In this document: positions 33,001-45,000 of the stretch, in pieces
Numbering within the stretch: position 1 is the stretch's first letter
Layout of the letters: each line of letters starts with the position of its first letter
Assembly: GCA_950097015.1 (NCBI GenBank)
Contig: CATNEN010000034.1
Coordinates: 4,868,001-4,932,000, forward strand
DNA length: 64,000 nucleotides
Source: Macrostomum hystrix
Taxonomy: Eukaryota > Platyhelminthes > Macrostomidae
Reading direction: 5' to 3'
Notes under the pieces: model-generated
What the model was told of the DNA's origin: nothing
What the model saw: the letters and a program-made list of their open reading frames with translations, nothing else
Databases searched by the model: none
Program-made: the position numbers and the translations under genes

Positions 33001-36000
33001 CAATCTTGACAGCAATCTTGACAGCACTTTTGACAGCAATCTATTGTCACAAAGTTATATCTGAGTGCCCACAGCCCTCCTGTAACTACTAGTGTACAAG
33101 TGTATATTTTCTTTGCTGTTTGAAGCGTCTTCGATCTGAGCAATTGTTAGCCATAAAACATAGTCGCTATTGTACAACTTGTACTTGTTTCACTATAGTA
33201 AGCATTGTGGAAATATTATTTGTGCAATTATGAGTAATTTTGGCCGAAATCTGGGTCGCATAACCGACTCTCTAGTTTCCGCGGCGATATCTTTTTAGAC
33301 CGGAAATTGGGCGAGCCCAGTTTCCACTTCGCAGCCAGACATGCGGGCGTTTGGCTCGCAGATGGTCGGACCGGAAATCCGAATTGATTGTCTGCCATCT
33401 CAGTCTTAAAGTCGTGGAGCTCTGGATGTAGAACTTGGACACAACTCTACACAAGCCTCTATACCGAATCGATATTGTTTTAATAATATAATGATATAAT
33501 AATTAAAAATACAAGATAATCAACGATAATGACCTATAATATGGTTACATGATTACATTTTTTGAGCAGAAAATTAACGCCTACATTGGTGGTTTTTGCC
33601 ACAAGATTCCCCGACCATAATCTTTGAATAGCTCGACGATGTGGGTGACTTCTGGATTCTGGAAGTTTTTACAACGGATAGAGCGTAAAATTCTAGGCCG
33701 TGTTCTGTGTATCAATGACGATTGATTGAGTTTTTTTCAAGGAAACAGACAACTGAAAAATGTGGATATTTGCAATACCCGCGTGGTATTTTCTAATGTT
33801 AAAGGAAGCATGTACTCGTATAGCATTGGATTTGTAATTGCAAACAGCGACTATACTAATGGGGTTTGTTAGACACAGTGAACCAAAAAGCATCTGGCAA
33901 TGTCCCGCCCATGTTCTGTTCAGTCCATAGACTGGGGGAAAGCCACACCCACCCTCAGCTGATGCTGGCACTCGTTTTACAGCTGAGTAAACTGAAGTAA
34001 TGCAGAGTTAAGTATCTTGTTAAAGCACAAAAATTGTTCGAGTCAAGTCGGGAATCGAACCCCCGACCTTCAAGCACCCCTTAATTAATCGTAGCTCGTA
34101 TGCGGTTGTTAGTCTGCTGAGAACTGAGGCTGAGAAGACCGTAAAGATGTTTCATTCTCGACTGTGTTATTTTATTTTCATCTGCGATGAGTTTTAGAAA
34201 AAAAAGTGGACATTTTTTTCAGGCCTAGTCAGTGCACTGACTATATGTACAAGACTTCTGGGAGCTAAATACTGGGAATGCTTACGGCAATGTAGAAAAG
34301 AAACACAGAAAACTGAATTAAAGGACCTAAGACTTGACATATAACAGTTTCGCAAACGCTACCAAAATGTTGAGTGGCATCAGCAAAAACCTGGGCGGAG
34401 ACAAAAATGTGAAAGGAAAGTACAAAGTACAAGGTACATTGATTGATAACTCAAAAGTCTGCTTTGATTATCCCTTAAACCAGATATCCCCTCTAGCCAG
34501 GCGACTGGCCCTGCTACTATCAGTAGGATGGAAGGACATTTTCCACACACCCATTCTGATAATGTAATACATAAACCCTATATTTGATCATTTCTAAATG
34601 ACAATTTTCGCCTAAGCAACCAACAGCAGAAAGATAGGAATATATATACTCGTAGATTCAGGCTAGACCTATATGTAAAGTGTGCTAGAAAATGATACCC
34701 ATTATCTACACAATTATAGTGGAACAGAAATAGAAGGTACACTTAGGGCGGCCTGTTCAAGTATATAGGTAAAGCATAGAAAATGGAAAAAGGTAAATTA
34801 GAAACAAATAGTTAATATGCATGTATGCGTAAGGTATAAAAGTGGTATGTATGCTGGGCGAGTGCAAAATGTAAATATGCAGCGCCTAGTTCTGACAACC
34901 ATGTGTGTGTATGTCCTACATGTGTGTTCCTGGTGCCAAGGATACATGTACAGGACTTATAGGATCTCTGCAAATCTGACTGGAGAGAAACGTTTATCAT
35001 TCTCTGTGATCCTCAATATCGCCGCCGCTGACGCCGCCGCATGAGGAGGAGGAGGTCGCAGCGGCCGCCGCTGCGGCGGCTGCGGCGGCGACAGCGGCTG
35101 CGGCGGCCTCATGGCCAGCCCAGAGCTGCGACAGCATGGCCACGGGGACTGGCATCCACACGCAGCCGGGTGGCGAGAATGGCGACGAGCCGTTGCCTAG
35201 CGACGCGGGGGCTACGAGACTGTGGGGCGGCGGCGGTGGCGGAGGAGGCGCGTGAGTATGTCGCAGACTGTGCGACGCCGCTGCTGCAGCCGCCGCCGCC
35301 GATGCAACCGCAGTCGAAGTAGTCGTCGTCGGCTCTGGCCGTTTGATCATCTTCTGCAGGCGAATGTGCTCAGCCAGCTTCTTCATGTTGGCGGCGTGCC
35401 TAGACGAATGCAGGTAGGCCGAGCCGCCGCCAGCGCCGCCAGCGCTGCCAGCCATTTCCAGCGTCAGCCACTGGATGTAGTTGCTGGACAAACCGGCAAG
35501 TCCATCGCCCGCACCCTCCGACGGCGAGTTGCAGACTTCAGTAGCCAAAGCCGAAGCCGAAGCAGCAGTTGCAACCGACGGTTCAGTTTTGATGCGCATC
35601 GAAGACTCGGCGGAAGCTGCAGCGGCAGCGGCGGCAGCGGCGGCGGCGGCGGTGACGGCGGTGTTTGTAGGTGACGCCTGCGTCTGCGGCGACTCGTGGC
35701 AGCGGCAGGAGCAGCAGGGCCGCTTAGCTGCCGGGGGGGACCCGGACGATCTGGCCGTCGCGGCGGCCTCCGGAGTCCGGTGTCGCTTCGACATTGGCGG
35801 CGAAGATGATGGCGGGGCGGCGGATGCTGCCGCCATCGCTACTGCTGCCGCAGCCGCAGCAGCATGAGGCAAGCTGAGGTCAAGTCCTTGATGCTGCTGC
35901 TGCTGCTGCTGGTGATGCTGAAGCAGCTGACCGCCTTGCCACAATCTCCTAGCATGGTTCAGCGCGGCCGGCTGCAGCGGTGGAGTGGCAGGCTGGGTCT

Positions 36001-39000
36001 GCAATTGTTGCTGTTGCTGTAATAGCAGCAGCGGCTTTGCCTGGATCTCCTCTAGCACCGGTGGCGGTGTGGCCGGCAGGTATTCGTCCGCGGCCTCCAG
36101 CTTAGGACTGACTCCTTCTGACGGCGTGGCGACCGCGCCAACTGCAGCGGCGCCGCTCAGACTGCGCGACGCTTGCAAAGTGCTCTCACTAAGGCCGACA
36201 AAACGATAGACAAACTTCTGGCCCTGCACCTTCTTGATGATGTTTTTCTGATAGTAATAGCGCAGCGCTCTGGACAGCTTGTCATAATTCATGCGGTGGT
36301 TCTTGTTCTTGCGCATGCCCCACAGTCTGGCGACCTCCTCAGCGTGGAGCAGCTGGAATTCGCCCTCCCGGTTAGTCCACTGGATGACGTGCGAGTACTG
36401 CCTGCTCATCAGCAGCTCCAGAAGGAACTGCCACAGCGTCACGTTCACCTCGCCCTGCAGCGGCGGTGAGGGACCGTCGGCGTCTACACCAACGTCGAGG
36501 ACGCCGCCGACGCCGACGCCAATGTTGACGCCACCTGTCCCCTGGGAGTCTTCGCAGAGGCTGCGACTGGCTCGAGCGATCTGTGGGAAAGACAACGCAA
36601 CAATGACCTGTCAGACTATGTGAAGCCGACAGCTCAGCCGCAGCTATTGCACAGCATATCTGAAGGCTGCGTACGACTGTTCAGGACTGGGGGGACGCCA
36701 CACCCACCCTCAATCACCCTAATTAATGCTTGGTACCCAATTTAACAGCTGACTGAACTGAAGCAAGGACACACGATTTGCTGAGCAAACTTTACAATTG
36801 AATTATTATATTTGCTATATATATTATGGCCCCTACAAGGGGGTCAGTGGCAGAGCGGTTAACGCGTTTGCCTATCACACCACGGTCCCGAAGTTCGATT
36901 CCACGGCGAGGCTACATTTATTTGGGGCGCAGCCGCGGAGAGAAGGCTTGGGGGCTTGTCGTGCAATTTACGCCCTTGAGGGCCAACCTCCAAGGCACAT
37001 TGAGTGTACACTGCCTGAAGATGAGAAAGTCAGGGCAGATGTACACACCTGTGTGAGCGTGTGCCTGCGTACAGTATCTGTGTGCGTGTGTGCTCAGGAG
37101 TCAGCGAAATGGGCAGAATTGCCTCCTCGCTGGCTGCGGGTCTAGTGTCACCAAATGATGTGCCATTGCCCGCAGCCCTCCTGCAATTATTATTAATTAT
37201 TATTATTGGCCCCTACAAAACTGTTTTTCGAAAATTATTTTAGGAAAAATATTAGATTGGGTTGGGGTAAAAGTGTCAAATTTTTTTGACAGGAAATCAT
37301 TTTTTGACGCTGTCCTATTGTAAAAGTCACTTCCGGTTGTTTTTATTGCACTGGTTAGTTGCACTCTAATTGCAAAGTACCTCGTATCCCTTATTTGCGA
37401 AATATTCGTAACAACTTTAAGGTCGAAATTTATTAACCGCAATTATTTTGTGCAAAAACAAAGACTGCCCCCTTTCTTTGAAATCAAACATTGAGGCGAG
37501 TTTCGTAGGAAGAGTTGCGAAGAACAAAGAGCTGGGCTTGTTATCGGTTTCCACAATCGTTACTAGTGTATGTGTTCTATAGCGCGCACTGCAGTTTGTG
37601 AAAGAAAAAAGACATTGGAATGTGACACTAGTTTCGTTTTGCAATGATTGTATTTGAGGGACCAAAAGTACAATTTTCTAAGCACTCGTAGGATAAATTG
37701 ATTAATCAAAGTAGCCTGTCCGTAAGAATAGACAGCAGAATTTGACAACCAAGACTTGATCAATAAAGTCAGTACTTTAAAAATACACAATGCTTTTTCG
37801 ATAAACCCGATTCGACTTTATTGATAAACCCCATCTGACCTGATTGATAAACACCATCAGAAATGATTGATAAACCGAACAGAACTGATTGATAAACCCC
37901 ACCAGAACTGATTTATAAACACCATGAGACCTGATTGATAAACACCATCAGAACAGATTGATAAACCCCATCAGACCTGATTGATAAACCCCATCAGACC
38001 TGATTGATAAACCGAACAGAACTGATTGATAAACCCCATCAGACCTGATTGATAAACCCCATCAGACTCGGTCATTAAGCCAAGCAGAATGGACATGAAA
38101 TCACTAGTATTTAACAGTCCGCCATCAGTTTTTGAAGTCCTAGAGAAGCTTTAATCAAGATGCGCGCGTTTATAACAAATCCTAATGTCAGAACGTCAAT
38201 AAATGCCCCGGATTTTACCAGACGGAAATTGGGGATTTTAGATGATTTGCACTAAGTTGGTACAGTACAACTTCACCTCGACACTAATGTAACGCTTGAA
38301 TTTGGCATATATGACTGTCCACTGCATGATATGCAATTATATTATAGTTAAGTTCAATTCTATATTTCGCATTCTCTTCTCTTTTACCCAGCGAATATTA
38401 TTATAGACAGACAGCAGACAGTGTTTTTCCTGTTCTAGAAAGTTTGTTTATCTAAGTTCGTTTTGAAAAAATGTTATACTTTCGATATTTCGATTAACTT
38501 CGCACTTCCGCTAAGACCGTATTTACCACTGGATATTGACTTGACTTGTACTCTCTGAGATACTAAACATTTGAGTACGAGTAATTATAAAACAGTCAGG
38601 CTCACCCATGCACTCGCCTCCTCGCTTCCGATCTCGTCAGCTGAACCAAAGTCGCCATCCTCCGATGATAGGTCGGCATCTGCCGCATTGTTGTTGTTGT
38701 TGCCGCTGCTGTGGCGACTGCTTAAACTGTGACCGCTGTGATTATTGCTGTGACGATGCAAGCTAAGCTGCTCATCGCTAGCTGTTGCTGCTTCTGCTGC
38801 TGTTGCTGCAGACTCTGCCTCCATTCGTCGCTTTGTGGCGAAGCAATTTATCGATTATTTGAGACTGTTTTATTTGAAAGCTAAAAACAGGTAGGGCGCT
38901 CGCTATTTAGAGTCCACTCCCTGCTCAAAACTATGAGAGGACTCTGCAGTCGGCCTCCTTCCAGCTGCACTGGGCTCTATTCTCTTCTCTTCTGCTGCTC

Positions 39001-42000
39001 TGCCGGGGTCTCTCTGGCTCCGGCTCTGGTAAACAGGGCTACGGTTAAATGAAGACCCGAAAATGGAACAGGAAGTGGCAGGGTTTTAAGGAGCAGGAAG
39101 TTGGAGCGGACGGGCCAATCCAGTTGGGCTTCGATTTCCTGCAGGGCTCGGAGCGGAGCGGAAGCCAGCGAATCCGCCGAGCCTTATTAAACAGCGGAAG
39201 TCGATAGGATTCATTTCCGCTCTAGGCTAGGACACCCCACCCATAATCAAGGCAGGCAGGAAGTCAGGCCCGAGCTGGGGTGGGCGGAGGCGCGGGGGGG
39301 TTGGGTGAATAGCGAGGACCTCGGCTTGGCTTTGGGTAAAGGCAAGTAGTGTTGAGGCAGGAAGAACCCGGAGCACATGAGCCATACGCTTCCTGCTGTA
39401 CGCGTCCGTGTGTGTGTGTACCCCCCCTCTCTCTCCCGATGTCTTTCCTTTTTACCCTCTATATGCTCTCGTCTATTCCTTCTCCGATAAGTCTCTCTCC
39501 CTGAGGGGGTGGCTGCGGTCAACCCCGCGCCTTTCTTCCGCGCCGCGCGCGAGAGGTCGTCTTTGGGGCGGTCGGGCCAGCCTCGCGGGGTGTCACCTCT
39601 TTCTCCGCCCTGTGTGGCGTGTTGTGCGCTGTGTTCCGGCCTGTGGGGCTAGGGTAAGGGGGAGGGGTAAGGGGGGTGGGGTTGTCGGAGAAAGAAAAAG
39701 TTGGAGGTGGCGGCGGAAGGGTCGCGTGGCTGACGTGTCTGGACTGTGGCAGTGTTTGTGAGTGAGTGTGTGAGTGTTCAGCATGCTTTGCTTGCACTGG
39801 CCTGCCCAGCCACCCCACGCCCGATGGGCGATTCTGTCAGCCAACTAAAATCAGCTAAGCCGCTGCTGCGTAGTGCTTTTTATATAGGGAACTAAAGGGA
39901 AGGGGAGGCTGCGGATCTATGACGAGTTCCCATCCCATAGTCCGGACAGAGAGGGGACCAGCGGAGGGGGGTAGGATGTGGCTGAGGCTCTCGGAGGAAG
40001 CTGGGGAGGGGGGAACAGGAAGATGAGGGCGGATGGAAGGAAGGAAACCGCGAGAGTAGGACGGGTAAGCTTTAAAAAAAGGAACCTGGGATTTTCGGGC
40101 CAGTAGTAAGGGGGTTGGGGAGGAGGAAACTGGTTCTAAAAGGGAAGTGGGAAGGTGGAGGGAAGTGGATGAGGAAATGCGTTGCACTGGGCCAACCGGA
40201 TAGCCAACCCCCAGCCTCCGCTGGCTCTATTCCGGATACCTGAGCGGGTCGGAGCTGAGTTTAGGCAATCCTTCTAGCCCTGCCCAGCCCAATAATGCCG
40301 CCGCGAAGAGGATGCCGCGGTGGACCCGATCCGCTTCCTTCCAAATCCTCCTTCCTCATTCACTGCGAGACTGCGGAGCTGCATATAGAGAGGTATAGAA
40401 AGGATTGACTGACACACAGGGGGGGAGGGGAGAAAAATTGTTTCTGGGGCGTCCGCGAACCTGAGGAGAAAAAGTGGCCTTGCTTTGGGGTTTGGGCGGA
40501 TTTGGGAGGAAGGGGGGGGCGCAAAGTGGAAATTCATCGGGCTGCTGACGGGACTTGGGATCGAAATGTCCACCTATTCTGCATTGCTTCCCTACCTTTG
40601 CAGCCAGGCTGCCCCTTCCACCTCCGGGGTGAGAATGTTTGGGAGGCGGGAGAATCGTGTTATGAAGGGAGCGTATAGGGACAATTTTCTTTTCTCATTG
40701 TGAATATCATCGCTTATTGACACTGGTATGTGGCTGAGTGTCATCGTTATCAACAGTTGCTATGAGGACACTCTTCGTCGCATGATCAGTTTCCGATTTC
40801 GAAAGCCAGGTGTTGCTCAAAAGTTAATTCGTAGTACTCGTACCATGAGCTCGTATTATTAATATATACTCGAAGCTTTTTACCACTGGCACAAAACTCC
40901 ACTGATTCCTGAGCACACAGGTACACAGGTGTGTACATGTGGTCTGATTCTTGTGAATACAACAAGCCCCAACACATTATTATTAATTATTACTACTCAG
41001 TACTTGTACACCGTCTATATATTGAGGCCTATACCTGCTTTCTGGCAGAAGACAAAGTCTTCCGGCGGCATAGGCCAGACCCTATAATCCTTCTCTACTC
41101 GTGCTCAAGTCATGCTGACTCATGCTCAAAAGCCATCCACCCCTTTCTCACCCGCGCGGAAAGCTGCTCACAGACATTCTACTTCCGTGGCCTTCTTTCA
41201 GTTTCTCTTGGATCCGCGTTTAGGGGAGACTCAAAAACTAAAGGCCACATAGTAGTTTTCTATAGGTGGAGATGAACCTCCGTCTAGGATTCTAATTTGC
41301 TGACAATGCGTTCAACAGACTACTGATCTGAGTAGGCTGCTAGGGAATCTTGAGTTCTGCATTTCCGAATCAGAAAATAAGATAAAGAGATTAAATCGCC
41401 AAAGTTATACTAGTAACTCGTATTTCCACGCACTTGCTAATCAGTGACAGAAACTCACCTGCTGCAGACGAGTTGGCTAGAGCACTTCTTTGAGCACCTG
41501 TTAAGCAGAGGCCTCTGTAGCAATAGAAGGCGTTGAAGGGACACTGAGAACAAGCCTTCCCGCTTTTGTACGGTGGCAGCGATTCTCTGCAAAAGAACAG
41601 AGAATTTAAATCAACACTCAGAATGACTAGAGAATGGTCATGCTGAATGACTAGAGAATGGTCATGCTGAATGACTAGAGAATGGTCATGCTGAATGACT
41701 AGATAATGGTCATGCTGAATGACTAGAGAATGGTCATGCTGAATGACTAGAGAATGGTAAGAGAATGCTGAATGATCGAACGGCAACCAGAGGTTTTGTG
41801 ATTATTTCTGAGATTGTTAAGAGCTCTTTTTACCAATATAATTTTTACGCATCAGCGAATCAATATAAAGCTATATTAGAACAAATTGCTTATGCTCTTC
41901 ACAATAGCTAATAAATTTAAGCAGTCAGGTGTGCTCATACAATTCATTTGTCTTAGGAAATGTCGAGGAGACTGGAAACGGAAAATTAATTATATATCAA

Positions 42001-45000
42001 TAAAAACGAAGTTTTTTTCTCTCCCCCCTCTAATATCCTCTTCCCCTCTCATATCCTCTTCCCCTCTCATTCTCTTTCTTCCCCTCTCATATCCTCTTCC
42101 CCTCTCATTCTCTCTATTCCCCTCTCATATCCTCTTCCCCTCTCATTCTCTCTCTTCCCCTCTCATATCCTCTTCCCCTCTCATTCTCTCTCTTCCCCTC
42201 TCATATCCTCTTCCCCTCTCATTCTCTCTCTTCCCCTCTCATATCCTCTTCCCCTCTCATATCCTCTTCCCCTCTCATTCTCTTTCTTCCCCTCTCATAT
42301 CCTCTTCCCCTCTCATTCTCTTTCTTCCCCTCTCATATCCTCTTCCCCTCTCATTCTCTTTCTTCCCCTCTCATATCCTCTTCCCCTCTCATTCTCTCTA
42401 TTCCCCTCTCATATCCTCTTCCCCTCTCATTCTCTCTCTTCCCCTCTCATATCCTCTTCCCCTCTCATTCTCTCTCTTCCCCTCTCATATCCTCTTCCCC
42501 TCTCATTCTCTCTCTTCCCCTCTCATATCCTCTTCCCCTCTCTTATCCTCTTCCCCTCTCATTCTCTTTCTTCCCCTCTCATATCCTCTTCCCCTCTCAT
42601 TCTCTTTCTTCCCCTCTCATATCCTCTTCCCCTCTCATATCCTCTTCTCCTCTCATTCTCTTTCTTCCCTCTCATATCCTCTTCCCCTCTCATATCCTCT
42701 TCCCCTCTCCTCCTCTCTCTTCCCCTCTCATATCCTCTTCCCCTCTCATATCCACTTCCCCTCTCCTTCTCTCTCTTCCCCTCTCATATCCTCTTCCCCT
42801 CTCATATCCACTTCCCCTCTCCTCCTCTCTCTTCCCCTCTCATATCCTCTTCCCCTCTCATATCCTCTTCCCCTCTCATATCCTCTTCCCCTCTCATTCT
42901 CTCTCTTCCCCTCTCATATCCTATTCCCCTCTCATTCTCTCTCTTCCGCTCTCGTATCATCTTCCCCTCTCATATCCTCTTCCCCTCTCATTCTCTTTCT
43001 TCCCCTCTCATATCCTCTTCCCCTCTCATTTTCTCTCTTCCCCTCTCATATCCTCTTCCCCTCTCATTCTCTTTCTTCCCCTCTCATATCCTCTTCGCCT
43101 CTCATTCTCTTTCTTCCCCTCTCATATCCACTTCCCCTCTCCTTCTCTCTCTTCCCCTCTCATATCCTCTTCCCCTCTCATATCCACTTCCCCTCTCCTC
43201 CTCTCTCTTCCCCTCTCATATCCTCTTCCCCTCTCATATCCTCTTCCCCTCTCATATTCTCTTCCCCTCTCATTCTCTCTCTTCCCCTCTCATATCCTAT
43301 TCCCCTCTCATTCTCTCTCTTCCGCTCTCGTATCATCTTCCCCTCTCATATCCACCTCCCCTCTCCTTCTCTCTCTTCCCCTCTCATATCCTCTTCCCCT
43401 CTCATATCCTCTTCCCCTCTCATATCCTCTTCCCCTCTCATTCTCTCTCTTCCCCTCTCATATCCTATTCCCCTCTCATTCTCTCTCTTCCGCTCTCGTA
43501 TCATCTTCCCCTCTCATATCCTCTTCCCCTCTCATTCTCTTTCTTCCCCTCTCATATCCTCTTCCCCTCTCATTTTCTCTCTTCCCCTCTCATATCCTCT
43601 TCCCCTCTCATTCTCTTTCTTCCCCTCTCATATCCTCTTCCCCTCTCATTCTCTTTCTTCCCCTCTCATATCCTCTTCCCCTCTCATTCTCTCTATTCCC
43701 CTCTCATATCCTCTTCCCCTCTCATTCTCTCTCTTCCCCTCTCATATCCTCTTCCCCTCTCATTCTCTCTCTTCCCCTCTCATATCCTCTTCCCCTCTCA
43801 TTCTCTTTCTTCCCCTCTCATATCCTCTTCCCCTCTCATAGCCTCTTCCTCTCTCATTCTCTTTCTTCCCCTCTCATATCCTCTTCCCCTCTCATATCCA
43901 CTTCCCCTCTCCTCCTCTCTCTTCCCCTCTCATATCCTCTTCCCCTCTCATATCCACTTCCCCTCTCCTCCTCTCTCTTCCCCTCTCATATCCTCTTCCC
44001 CTCTCATATCCACTTCCCCTCTCCTCCTCTCTCTTCCCCTCTCATATCCACTTCCCCTCTCCTCCTCTCTCTTCCCCTCTCATATCCTCTTCCCCTCTCA
44101 TATCCACTTCCCCTCTCCTCCTCTCTCTTCCCCTCTCATATCCTCTTCCCCTCTCATATCCACTTCCCCTCTCATTCTTTCTCTTCCCCTCTCATATCCT
44201 GTTCCCCTCTCATATCCACTTCCCCTCTCCTTCTCTCTCTTCCCCTCTCATATCCTCTTCCCCTCTCATATCCTCTTCCCCTCTCATTCTCTCTCTTCCC
44301 CTCTCATATCCTCTTCCCCTCTCATTCTCTTTCTTCCCCTCTCATATCCACTTCCCCTCTCATATCCACTTCCCCTCTCATATCCACTTCCCCTCTCCTC
44401 CTCTCTCTTCCCCTCTCATATCCTCTTCCCCTCTCATATCCACTTCCCCTTTCCTCCTCTCTTTTCCCCTCTCATATCCTCTTCCCCTCTCATATCCTCT
44501 TCCCCTCTCCTTCTCTCTCTTCCCCTCTAATTTCCTCTTCCCCTCTCTTTCTCTCTCATCCCCTCTCAAATCCTCCTTCTCTCAAAACGTCAAGGTCCTG
44601 TATGAAAATAAATCCATTCGAATAGCGAAGCGAACAATGCCCTCACCCCTTATTGTACTCGCAGACAATCAGATTAGATCCTGAACAGCTTCTCTGGCCG
44701 CACCCAACACTGGAGACTGTGGCCTGGACCACCTGCGAGTCGAATATGGAGAACACTTTTCGGGATTAATGTTATGAAGAAAAATGGGAAGACATGTTAC
44801 GAAATCGAATAAACCTAAATTATGACACTATCTAACAGGTTAGGATTCTGTCTAACAGGTTAGGGATACTGTCTAACAGGTTAGGAATACTGTCTAACAA
44901 GTTAGGAATACTGTCTAACAGGTTAGGATTCTGTCTAACAGGTTAGGATTCTATCTAACAGGTTAGGATTCTGTCTAACAGGTTAGGATTCTGTCTAACA

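Noticed and set aside
33925-34095. Functional tRNA gene on the minus strand
   Set aside because: The T-arm/B box is good, but no full cloverleaf is visible and the body recurs at 36680-36790, so it is a SINE.
35041-36623. Several plus-strand ORFs of 90-150 codons opposite the ETS gene
   Set aside because: They are antisense shadows in GC-rich homopolymer-coding sequence; the minus strand carries the conserved ETS domain.
41886-43841. 651-codon plus-strand ORF (Ser/Pro/Leu rich)
   Set aside because: The C/T-only repeat cannot form stop codons on that strand. It is intronic on the other strand.
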